The position numbers and the translations under genes are program-made. From contig CAZWFQ010000134.1 in assembly GCA_964633225.1 (NCBI GenBank), positions 1 to 6,437 of the forward strand: DNA of 6,437 nt. Direction: 5' to 3'. Numbering within the stretch: position 1 is the stretch's first letter; each line of letters starts with the position of its first letter. Below the pieces are notes generated by a model, which did no database searches, had not been told where the DNA came from, and saw nothing but the letters and a program-made list of their open reading frames with translations. Of the stretch, positions 1-6,437 are shown in pieces. Source of the DNA: JAKQIM01 sp964633225. Lineage in GTDB: Bacteria; Chloroflexota; Anaerolineae; Anaerolineales; UBA4823.

Positions 1-10
1 AGTTTGCTCA

Positions 11-38
11 TTGAAAATAATCACATTTCGTGTATAAT
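11..38 (+). promoter_or_regulatory. sigma70-type promoter of tRNA-His
   Basis: A -35 box TTGAAA (11-16) and a perfect -10 box TATAAT (33-38) are separated by 16 bp. Transcription would start near position 45, about 11 bases before the tRNA, leaving the short 5' leader usual for a tRNA precursor trimmed by RNase P. The surrounding 40 bases are AT-rich, in contrast to the GC-rich coding DNA, as expected for a strong stable-RNA promoter. The call rests on consensus match and placement only. Confidence 0.8.
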
Positions 39-55
39 TCATGCGCTGGAAACAT

Positions 56-128
56 GGTGCCTGTAGCTCAATGGCAGAGCACCTGACTGTGGATCAGGTG
101 GTTGTGGGTTCGACCCCCATCAGGCACC
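56..128 (+). tRNA. tRNA-His (anticodon GTG)
   Basis: This gene decodes the histidine codons CAC and CAU. The full cloverleaf can be drawn: acceptor stem 57-63 with 121-127; D stem GCTC/GAGC (66-69, 77-80) with GG in its loop; anticodon stem CCTGA/TCAGG (82-86, 94-98) around loop CTGTGGA with anticodon GTG at 89-91; a five-base variable region (99-103); and T stem 104-108 with 116-120 around TTCGACC. The stem pairs are Watson-Crick apart from a G-T pair at the base of the T stem. G56 is the extra G-1 that marks tRNA-His and faces discriminator C128, as histidyl-tRNA synthetase requires. After C128 the genome reads CAG, so the 3' CCA is not encoded and must be added by the CCA-adding enzyme. 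The gene has its own promoter upstream and an intrinsic terminator downstream, so it looks like a single-gene transcription unit. Confidence 0.96.
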
Positions 129-143
129 CAGCACACAACAGGG

Positions 144-200
144 GTTCGGGGAGCAATACCCTCACGCAGGTGAGCGCATTGCTCCCCGAACGCTTTTATT
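144..200 (+). terminator. intrinsic terminator after tRNA-His
   Basis: A perfect 14-bp inverted repeat (144-157 with 178-191, reading GTTCGGGGAGCAAT and its complement) encloses a second 5-bp stem, CTCAC/GTGAG (161-165, 170-174), with loop GCAG. A T-rich tract, CTTTTATT (193-200), follows. This is the form of a strong Rho-independent terminator and it lies 15 bases after the tRNA. Its T-tract ends only nine bases before the ATG of the polymerase gene, so it could also limit read-through into that gene. Folding was judged by eye, with no energy calculated. Confidence 0.85.
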
Positions 201-209
201 GACCACACC

Positions 210-3200
210 ATGTTCATCCATCTCAGGGCTTGCTCTTCGTACGCTTTCTTGCGCGGCCTGGCTTCGCCCCTGGCATTGGCCGAAGCCGCCGCCTTGCATG
301 CCATGCCCGCCCTGGCGCTCACAGATCATCACAGCCTGAGCGGCGCGGTCGAGTTCTACGTCGCCTGCCAGCAGCTCGGGGTGCGGCCTCTGCTCGGGCT
401 GACCGCCACTATCCAGCCGCCCCCCGAGCTGGCTACTGATCCGCCAGGAGTGCTGACCCTACTGGCCATGGATTTCGTCGGCTGGGGCAGCCTGTGCCGC
501 CTCAGCAGCAGCCTGGCAGGCTCAGAAGACCCCATCTCCTTTGAACACCTGGCCCAGAACGCCACCGGCATCATCTGCCTCACTGGAGGCCGGCGCGGTA
601 TGCTATATCCACTCATGGCAGGCGGCCAACGCCCCAGGGTAGAAGCCCTCCTGGCCAACCTGGCTGCCATTTTCCCGGACCGCCTGTATGTTGAACTCCA
701 AAACCATGCCCCAGGCGATGAAGAGATTTGCTGCAGCCTGGCTGTCCTGGCCCATGCGCGTCAGCTCTCCACCCTTGCCACCCACGATATTCATTATATC
801 GCCCCGCACCAGGCCCACCTCCAACAGGTGGCCGCCGCCATCCGCCTCATCCGCCCGCTGACCAGCCTGGCGCCCGCCCAGGCTGCCCCGCCCGACGCTT
901 ATTTTGCTTCGCCGGACGAGATGACGCGCCGCTTTGAACATCTCCCTGCCGCGCTGGAACGCACCGCAGAAGTGGCACAACGCTGCCAGTGCAAGCTGCC
1001 CCTGGGCGTGCCGCACTTCCCCCAGGTCTCCCTGCCGCCCGGCCAAACCGCCCTGACCGAGCTGCGCCGGCGCGCCGAAGCCGGAGCCCGCCAGCGCTAC
1101 CAACCCTTCACCCCCCAGGTACAAGCCCGCATTGATCACGAGCTTTCGATCATCGAGCAGTGCGGTTACGCCTCCCTTTTCTTGATCGTAGCCGATATTC
1201 TCGATCATGCCCGCCAGCAAGGGGTCCCCATTTCATCGCGCGGTTCGGCCGCCTCATCGCTCGTTGCCCACTGCCTGGGCATCACCGCCCCCGACCCGCT
1301 GCGTCTGAACCTGTATTTTGAACGCTTCCTCAATCCGGCCCGCGCCACCCCGCCAGATATCGACACCGACCTGTGTTCTCGCCGCCGCGACAGCGTCATC
1401 CAATACGTATACGATCACTTTGGCGCCGAGCGCGTGGCCATGGTCTGCACGGTCAACCGCTTCCGCAGCCGTTCAGCCCTGCGCGAGGTCGCCAAGGCCC
1501 ACGGCCTGCCGCCTGAAACCGTCAGCCTACTGGCCGAAAGCCTGCCCCACCACTGGTACGGGCCGCCCGACCGCCAGAAGACCGATGAAGACCCCTACGC
1601 CGAGTTGGCCAAAACGTATCCCGATCCCATTCAACAGGCCGTCTTCCACGATGCAGCCGCGCTCATTGGCCTGCCCCACCACCTCTCGGTCCATCCGGGC
1701 GGCATGGTTATCAGCCCCGGCCCCATGCACAACCTGGTGCCCACCATCATGGCCGCCAAAGGCGTCCTCACCACCCAATTCGACCTCGAATCGATCGAGC
1801 AAATGGGCCTGGTCAAGATCGATCTGCTCGGCATCCGCGGCCTGACCGTGCTTGGCGACGTGGCCGAATCCATCGTTGCCGCCCAATCCCAAAACCCGCC
1901 CGCCCCAACCGCCCGACTGGCTATGCTCGAAGCCATCCCCCAGGACGACCATGCCGTCAGCGCCCTGCTGCAGCGCGGCGGCACCATCGGCTGCTTTCAA
2001 ATCGAAAGCCCCGGCATGCGCGCCACCCTGCGCGAGATCCACGCCTCCAGCGTCGATGACCTCATGGTGGCACTGGCCCTTTACCGGCCCGGCCCACTGA
2101 CTGGAGGGCTAAAAGACGCCTTTGTCCGCCGTCACCTGCGCCGGGAGACGCCCACTTACCCTCACCCTGCCATCCAATCCATCCTGGCCGATACCTACGG
2201 CGTGATCATCTACCAGGAACAAGTGCTGCGCATCGCCCACGAGCTGGCCGGACTGAGCCTGGCCGATGCCGACCTGCTGCGCCGCGCTATGTCGCACTTT
2301 GACCCTGGCAAGCAGATGCAAACCCTCAAAGAGAAGTTCATCCTCGGCGCCGCCGGACGCCACCAGGTGCCGTCCGCTACATCTGAACGCATCTGGGAAC
2401 AAATGGCCGCCTTTGCCGGCTATGGCTTCCCCAAAGCCCATGCCGCCTCATACGCCCTGCTGGGCTGGCGCGCTGCCTGGTGCAAGCTGTATCATCCCGC
2501 CGCCTTCATGGCGGCTGTACTGGCCAATTGGGGCGGCTATTACAGCCAGCGCGTCTACCTGAACGAGGCCCGCCGCCTGGGATTAACCATCCGCCCGCCG
2601 CACATCAACCACGCCGCCCGCGAGTTCAGCGTCCAATACTTATACGGCAGTCCTGTACTCTTCATGGGGCTCGAGCAGGTCAAAGATTTGACCCGCCGCA
2701 CCCAGGCTGCCATTCTAAGCCGCCGCCCCTTCCATTCCTGCGCCGATTTCCTGGCCCGCGTAGACCCCCGCCCGCTAGAAGCCGAAAACCTGGTCAAAGT
2801 GGGCGCCCTGGCCGGGCTGGGCACCATCCCTGCTCTCCTGCACCAGGTCAAGGCTGGCTGGCTGAGCGGCCAACTGCCGCTCTTCGCAACGATAGACGAC
2901 TCTGCCGAATGGGATCTGCCCCAACAAGTTTCTGCTCAAGAAGAGCTCCTCGGCGCCAGCGTGGTAGCCCATCCCCTTGAGCTGGCTGCCTCAGCCATCG
3001 CCTCTGCCTCTGCCCTGAGCACCATCGAGGCTGCCGCCCGGCCCGGTCAGCGCGTGCGCCTGGCGGGCATGCGCCAGACCTGGCGCCGCAGCCGCACCAC
3101 CTCCGGCGACCCGGTTTATTTCATGGCCCTGGAAGACCTGGAGGGTATGCTGGACGTGGTCATTACTTCCACCGTCTACCGGCAGTCTCGCTCCGCCCTC

Positions 3201-3299
3201 GCTACCCCCGGCCCGTATATCATCGAGGGCCTGGTCGAACAAGGCCGCGATCAAAGCGAACCCTTCCTCCGCGCCGAACGCATCTGGGCCGCCAGCTAG
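210..3299 (+). CDS. dnaE2: error-prone DNA polymerase III alpha subunit, DnaE2 (ImuC) type
   Basis: A C-family DNA polymerase of 1029 residues, expected in the cytoplasm to extend DNA across lesions. The PHP domain (about 2-200) opens with FLRG (13-16), as DnaE2 proteins do where replicative DnaE has LLDG. It keeps D39, H40, H166, D193 and H195, but the first HxH pair is R6/C8 and other ligands are replaced. The polymerase core has SRGSAASSLVA (343-353), the PDIDTD motif with catalytic D385 and D387, HPGG (495-498), the third catalytic Asp D538 in VKIDLLG, YRPGPL (625-630), YQEQV (668-672) and GYGFPKAHAASYALL (737-751). A helix-hairpin-helix region (about 840-871), a clamp-binding candidate QLPLF (888-892) and an OB fold (about 946-1020) follow. 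The protein ends there, without the tau-binding domain of replicative DnaE, and the length suits DnaE2. The ATG is forced: an in-frame stop lies at 171-173 and no ATG, GTG or TTG intervenes. No Shine-Dalgarno is visible. No imuA, imuB or lexA is in the window. An unusual DnaE1 paralogue is the alternative. Confidence 0.9.
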   Translation: MFIHLRACSSYAFLRGLASPLALAEAAALHAMPALALTDHHSLSGAVEFYVACQQLGVRPLLGLTATIQPPPELATDPPGVLTLLAMDFVGWGSLCRLSSSLAGSEDPISFEHLAQNATGIICLTGGRRGMLYPLMAGGQRPRVEALLANLAAIFPDRLYVELQNHAPGDEEICCSLAVLAHARQLSTLATHDIHYIAPHQAHLQQVAAAIRLIRPLTSLAPAQAAPPDAYFASPDEMTRRFEHLPAALERTAEVAQRCQCKLPLGVPHFPQVSLPPGQTALTELRRRAEAGARQRYQPFTPQVQARIDHELSIIEQCGYASLFLIVADILDHARQQGVPISSRGSAASSLVAHCLGITAPDPLRLNLYFERFLNPARATPPDIDTDLCSRRRDSVIQYVYDHFGAERVAMVCTVNRFRSRSALREVAKAHGLPPETVSLLAESLPHHWYGPPDRQKTDEDPYAELAKTYPDPIQQAVFHDAAALIGLPHHLSVHPGGMVISPGPMHNLVPTIMAAKGVLTTQFDLESIEQMGLVKIDLLGIRGLTVLGDVAESIVAAQSQNPPAPTARLAMLEAIPQDDHAVSALLQRGGTIGCFQIESPGMRATLREIHASSVDDLMVALALYRPGPLTGGLKDAFVRRHLRRETPTYPHPAIQSILADTYGVIIYQEQVLRIAHELAGLSLADADLLRRAMSHFDPGKQMQTLKEKFILGAAGRHQVPSATSERIWEQMAAFAGYGFPKAHAASYALLGWRAAWCKLYHPAAFMAAVLANWGGYYSQRVYLNEARRLGLTIRPPHINHAAREFSVQYLYGSPVLFMGLEQVKDLTRRTQAAILSRRPFHSCADFLARVDPRPLEAENLVKVGALAGLGTIPALLHQVKAGWLSGQLPLFATIDDSAEWDLPQQVSAQEELLGASVVAHPLELAASAIASASALSTIEAAARPGQRVRLAGMRQTWRRSRTTSGDPVYFMALEDLEGMLDVVITSTVYRQSRSALATPGPYIIEGLVEQGRDQSEPFLRAERIWAAS

Positions 3300-3352
3300 C
3301 CGCGGCAGTGCCCCTCGGGGAACAAAACGCCACCCCACCACGTTCTTAAAAC

Positions 3353-3357
3353 AGGAG
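3353..3357 (+). promoter_or_regulatory. ribosome binding site of the lipoprotein gene
   Basis: AGGAG lies 12 bases before the ATG at 3370, somewhat farther than the usual 5-9. It is the only clear Shine-Dalgarno sequence in front of any gene in the window and supports the start chosen for the lipoprotein. The 70 bp between the polymerase stop and this ATG hold no convincing promoter. They also hold no terminator: the small CCC/GGG repeat at 3311-3320 has no T-tract after it. Confidence 0.6.
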
Positions 3358-3369
3358 CAAAGTATACCC

Positions 3370-4227
3370 ATGAATTTCAGAAGATTACAGAACGTATTGA
3401 TCACGCTGTCACTTCTCTGGGCCCTGACGGGCTGTGTCACATCTGCCCCAACGCCCACGCAAGAGCTTGCGCCAACCATCACCCCATCTCTGCCCACGCC
3501 TACAGCCGGGTTGCCAAACATCCGGCCTCTGACAGGTGGCCTGGTGCTAGAAGAATATCCCCTGCGCCGCGCCCCCACCACCGAACCGCTCAGCTTTCAA
3601 CCCGTTCAAGGCACCCAGGCCGATGCCCTGGACCGCCGCCAGGCGTGGCGCGCGACGTCTTTACCTCATTTTTCCCAATCCATCGATGGTGTGCCCTTCG
3701 GCAGCTCCTATCTAGATGCCACGCTCGTGATTACGCCCACAGTCACCGAGGCTAGGACTTTTGATAAGCTGGCGGTTCAAGTTCGGCTAGATGGCGAGCC
3801 CTTCTACACCCTGCCTGCCGGCGATAGTAGTCCTGTAAACTCACTGCAAGGCTTATGGGCCTGGGATGAACACTGGGTCCTAGAAGTGGCTTACGTCACC
3901 GTCACCATCAGCGCAGAGAATGTAGCCAGCAGCCAGGTGGAAGGCCAATTGGTGCAAGATGGCATTTTGTTGAACGAGAGCCTTGGATACACAGAAGCTT
4001 TTAGCTTCCAGTTATTACACAACCAGCCTTTTTACTTCTTCCAGCAGGCCGGGCAGTTGGGGCTATCTTACGCCGGGCAAGTCGCACTCCTTGACTACAC
4101 GCACATCCTGCACTACGGCTGCTGCAGTGCAGGAGTACTGAATCCCCTGTCAGCCCAAGATATGGTCGCATTCTTTGCCCGCCAGGGCGAAACCTGGTAT
4201 TATGTTGAAATTGGCGTATTCGAATAA
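3370..4227 (+). CDS. secreted lipoprotein of unknown function
   Basis: I do not recognise a named family. The 285-residue product starts with a lipoprotein signal peptide: basic MNFRRLQN, a hydrophobic stretch (about 9-19) and lipobox LTGC with lipidated C22. A Thr/Pro-rich linker follows (about 24-46), as often seen in Chloroflexota lipoproteins, then a globular part of about 230 residues. That part is rich in predicted beta segments and aromatic residues, for example SYLDATLVITPT (113-124), WAWDEHWVLEVAYV (163-176), LGYTEAFSFQLL (205-216) and PFYFF (220-224). Near the end lie HYGCCSAGVLNP (248-259) and MVAFFARQGETWYYVEIGVFE (265-285), which look like conserved cores. The CC pair (251-252) could form a disulfide or bind a ligand; this is speculation. 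The protein should sit on the outer face of the cytoplasmic membrane. A PBP gene begins 35 bp downstream on the same strand with no terminator between, so the two are probably co-transcribed. There are no enzyme motifs on which to base a function. Confidence 0.85.
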   Translation: MNFRRLQNVLITLSLLWALTGCVTSAPTPTQELAPTITPSLPTPTAGLPNIRPLTGGLVLEEYPLRRAPTTEPLSFQPVQGTQADALDRRQAWRATSLPHFSQSIDGVPFGSSYLDATLVITPTVTEARTFDKLAVQVRLDGEPFYTLPAGDSSPVNSLQGLWAWDEHWVLEVAYVTVTISAENVASSQVEGQLVQDGILLNESLGYTEAFSFQLLHNQPFYFFQQAGQLGLSYAGQVALLDYTHILHYGCCSAGVLNPLSAQDMVAFFARQGETWYYVEIGVFE

Positions 4228-4262
4228 ATTTCTCTTCCCCAGTCAATAACAGCCAGGCCTTT

Positions 4263-6437
4263 ATGTCACCCTCACCAACCACCCGCAAGCGCATGCTCAT
4301 TGCCGCTATGGCCATTACCGCCATCTTCCTGGCCTTGTGGGCTTATCTCTTTTCTGGGCTTCCCGACCCAGCCAGCCTGCCAGAGCACCTGAATGCCCCC
4401 AGTATCCGGATTGAAGACCGCTACGGGCGGCTCCTGTACGAATCATTTCCCAAAGAAGGCGGGCGGCACATGAGTGTGCCGCTCACAGACATTCCCTTGG
4501 CCCTCCAGCAGGCCACCATTGCCACCGAAGATCAGAATTTTTACCAAAACCCCGGGGTAGATTTCGCCGGCATCTTGCGCGCCTTTTGGATCAACCTGCA
4601 AGGCGGCGAAACCCTGGCCGGAGGCAGCACCATCACCCAACAGTTGGCGCGCGACCTGCTGATGAGCGAAGCCGAGCGCACCGAACGCAGCCTGCGCCGC
4701 AAGCTGCGCGAAAGTTACCTGGCCTGGCAGTTGGCCCAAACCTACAGCAAAGAAGAGATCCTGGCCTTCTATCTCAACCAAACCTACTACGGCTCGCTCT
4801 CATATGGCGTCGAAGCTGCTGCTCAAACGTATTTTGGCAAGCCCGTCTCAGAACTGGACCTGGCCGAATGCGCCTTGCTGGCCGGGCTGCCCCAGGCTCC
4901 ATCTCTCTACAGCCCGCTGGTAGATCCCCAGGCCGCCGCCGTGCGCCAGGCCGTGGTGCTGGCATTGATGGAAAAACAGGGCTACATCACCGTTGAACAG
5001 AAAACCCTGGCCGAAAACCAGCCCCTGGTTCTCTCGGTCACTCCCTATCCCATGCAGGCCCCCCATTTCTCGCTGTGGGTACGCGCCCAGTTAGACAGGC
5101 TGCTTCCAGCCAGCAGCCTCTATCAATCCGGCGGGCTGGTAGTGCGTACCACCCTCGACTTGGACTGGCAGCACCTGGCCGAACGCGCCATACAACGCCA
5201 GCTCGATGATCTGCAAGAAAGTCCCGATGGCCAGGGGCACAACGTTAACAGCGCTGCCCTGGTGGCCCTGGATCCTGCCACGGGGCAGGTGTTGGCACTG
5301 GTGGGCAGCCCCGATTATTTTGACGAAGTCAACGCCGGGGCAATCAACATGGCCCTGGCCGCGCGCCAGCCCGGTTCAGCCATCAAGCCCATCCTGTATG
5401 CGGCTGCCCTGGATCCGAACGCCGCCCAGCCCTGGACGGCCGCCACCCTCATGCTGGATGTGAGCACTTCGTTTACCACCCACGATGGCAAAGTGTACAC
5501 GCCCACCAATTACGACGGCCTGGAACACGGCCCAGTCTTACTGCGCAGCGCACTGGCTTCTTCATTAAACATCCCTGCTGTCATCACTGCCGATCACGTT
5601 GGCCTGGAAGCTTTTCTCGACCAGGCATCGCGGCTTGGCGTCACATCCATCAACACCCAGGGCGATTACGACCTATCCCTGGCGCTGGGCGTAGGCCAGG
5701 TAAGCCTGCTCGAGATCAGCGCCGCCTTTGGCGCCTTTGCCAACGGCGGCTACCGCCTGACCCCGCAGGTCATCCTTGAGATCAGCGATCCACAGGGCCG
5801 TATCGTGTACACGCCGCCATCTGCCGCTCCCCAGCGCGCCCTGGATGCCCGCGTTGCCTGGCTGATCAGCGACATACTGAGCGACGACGCGGCGCGCGCC
5901 CTTGGCTTTGGGCCCAACACCGTGCTCAACCTAGACCGCCCTGCCGCCGTCAAAACTGGCACCACCACCAATTTTCACGATAACTGGACGGTTGGCTATA
6001 CGCCAGACCTGGTGGTTGGTGTATGGGTTGGCAACACCAACCACCAGGCCATGTCAGATGTCACCGGGCTGACCGGTGCCGCTCCTATCTGGCACCAATT
6101 CATGCGCTCGGTCCTCACCGGCCAACCTGAGTTAGAGTTTGAACGCCCGGCTGGCCTGGTACGCATCGAGGTCTGCGCCTTCTCTGGGCTCCTGCCCACT
6201 GAGGCCTGCCCTTACCGGCGTTGGGAATGGTTTATTGAAGGCACCCAACCCACCACTTTCGACACGTTTTACCAGGCCGTCACCCTCGACAGCACCACCG
6301 GTCAACTGGCAAGCCCTGGCACGCCCAGCGAACGCCTGCAGAGCATTTTGGCCCTAGACCTGCCCCCGCAAGCCCTACCCTGGGCGCGCTCCCAGGGCCT
6401 GACCCTGCTCGCCGATCTGGCAGGCAATGGCAGCCTG
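4263..6437 (+). CDS. bifunctional class A penicillin-binding protein (GT51 + transpeptidase), 3' end cut off
   Basis: This enzyme polymerises lipid II glycan chains and cross-links the stem peptides of peptidoglycan outside the cytoplasmic membrane. The frame is open for 725 codons to the window edge with no stop, so the C-terminus is missing. After a short basic cytoplasmic tail comes one membrane anchor (about 11-30). The GT51 domain has ATEDQNFYQNPGVD (87-100) with catalytic E89, GGSTITQQLARDL (120-132), RRKLRE (145-150) with the second Glu E150, and YSKEEILAFYLNQ (161-173). The transpeptidase domain has SAIK (372-375, nucleophile S372), SLN (434-436) and KTGT (564-567). A GLTGAAPIW segment (602-610) closes it. 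A Cys-containing region follows (C638 and C649 around SGLLPTEA), typical of PBP1A/PBP1C-like proteins, and the tail may continue into a PBP1C-type C-terminal domain. Motif I has N96 where many GT51 enzymes have His. The start is the first ATG giving a sensible tail and anchor; only a weak CAGG (4254-4257) precedes it, and M11 at 4293 is the alternative. Confidence 0.95.
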   Translation, partial: MSPSPTTRKRMLIAAMAITAIFLALWAYLFSGLPDPASLPEHLNAPSIRIEDRYGRLLYESFPKEGGRHMSVPLTDIPLALQQATIATEDQNFYQNPGVDFAGILRAFWINLQGGETLAGGSTITQQLARDLLMSEAERTERSLRRKLRESYLAWQLAQTYSKEEILAFYLNQTYYGSLSYGVEAAAQTYFGKPVSELDLAECALLAGLPQAPSLYSPLVDPQAAAVRQAVVLALMEKQGYITVEQKTLAENQPLVLSVTPYPMQAPHFSLWVRAQLDRLLPASSLYQSGGLVVRTTLDLDWQHLAERAIQRQLDDLQESPDGQGHNVNSAALVALDPATGQVLALVGSPDYFDEVNAGAINMALAARQPGSAIKPILYAAALDPNAAQPWTAATLMLDVSTSFTTHDGKVYTPTNYDGLEHGPVLLRSALASSLNIPAVITADHVGLEAFLDQASRLGVTSINTQGDYDLSLALGVGQVSLLEISAAFGAFANGGYRLTPQVILEISDPQGRIVYTPPSAAPQRALDARVAWLISDILSDDAARALGFGPNTVLNLDRPAAVKTGTTTNFHDNWTVGYTPDLVVGVWVGNTNHQAMSDVTGLTGAAPIWHQFMRSVLTGQPELEFERPAGLVRIEVCAFSGLLPTEACPYRRWEWFIEGTQPTTFDTFYQAVTLDSTTGQLASPGTPSERLQSILALDLPPQALPWARSQGLTLLADLAGNGSL

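Noticed and set aside
128..130. Encoded CCA tail for the tRNA
   Set aside because: CCA occurs here, but C128 is the discriminator facing G-1. With the acceptor stem properly paired the next three bases are CAG, so the tail is not encoded.
56..209. tRNA-His as an integration site for a mobile element
   Set aside because: No integrase gene and no repeat of the tRNA 3' end is found downstream within the window, and the genes that follow are ordinary chromosomal functions.
603..1220. Long minus-strand open frame (205 codons) inside the polymerase gene
   Set aside because: It is antisense to well-conserved polymerase codons, its composition (Gly/Ala/Gln-rich) looks like the complement of C-rich codons, and no family motif is seen. 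The same holds for minus-strand frames at 1527-2042 and 2991-3581.
1318..1845. Plus-strand open frame of 175 codons in another frame of the polymerase gene
   Set aside because: It overlaps the catalytic core of the polymerase. The translation is Pro/Ser/Ala/Thr-rich low-complexity sequence typical of a shifted frame in GC-rich DNA.
3311..3320. CCCCTCGGGG repeat after the polymerase stop as a terminator
   Set aside because: The stem would be only three or four pairs and the following bases (AACAAAACGCC) are not T-rich.
4106..4134. Perfect 9-bp inverted repeat (TCCTGCACT / AGTGCAGGA, 11-base loop) in the lipoprotein gene
   Set aside because: It lies inside the codons of the HYGCCSAG region and has no T-tract after it. 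It is most simply explained by codon choice at the HYGCCSAG residues.
4586..4996. Plus-strand open frame of 136 codons within the PBP gene
   Set aside because: It is a shifted frame of the GT51 domain, whose true frame runs unbroken from 4263 to the window end with all catalytic motifs. The Arg/Pro/Gly-rich translation has no recognisable domain.

Overview
The window carries a tRNA-His gene and three protein genes, all on the + strand and closely packed: tRNA-His, an intrinsic terminator, a DnaE2-type DNA polymerase III alpha subunit, a small lipoprotein of unknown function, and a bifunctional penicillin-binding protein (PBP) that runs off the right edge. Every stretch longer than about 100 bases is accounted for, and there is no long gene-free region. 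The sequence is GC-rich with a strong preference for C at third codon positions. The Thr/Pro-rich lipoprotein linker, the style of the glycosyltransferase motifs in the PBP and the DnaE2-like polymerase together suggest a Chloroflexota bacterium of the Anaerolineae type. This is inference from protein character, not a database result. A peptidoglycan-building PBP argues against the wall-less Dehalococcoidia.

Left edge (1-209): a clear sigma70-type promoter (TTGAAA, 16 bp, TATAAT) drives a complete tRNA-His (anticodon GTG) with a genome-encoded G-1. It is followed by a perfect 14-bp hairpin and a T-rich tract. The hairpin ends about 18 bases before the polymerase start codon, so that start has no Shine-Dalgarno sequence.

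Middle (210-4227): the polymerase keeps all three catalytic aspartates and a good candidate beta-clamp-binding pentapeptide. Most metal ligands of its N-terminal PHP domain are lost, so it should polymerise without PHP proofreading, as expected for an error-prone translesion enzyme. Its usual partners ImuA and ImuB are not in the window. After 70 bp comes an unrecognised lipoprotein with a clean lipobox.

Right edge (4263-6437): 35 bp after the lipoprotein starts a class A PBP with glycosyltransferase and transpeptidase domains and all catalytic motifs present. No terminator is visible between the polymerase, lipoprotein and PBP genes, so co-transcription is possible. The lipoprotein-PBP pairing is the more suggestive one, because both products act on the outer face of the cytoplasmic membrane. 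I see no mobile element, CRISPR array, toxin-antitoxin pair or clearly new multi-gene system. The points most worth a second look are the polymerase details, the tRNA-terminator-start arrangement, and the lipoprotein as a possible PBP partner.
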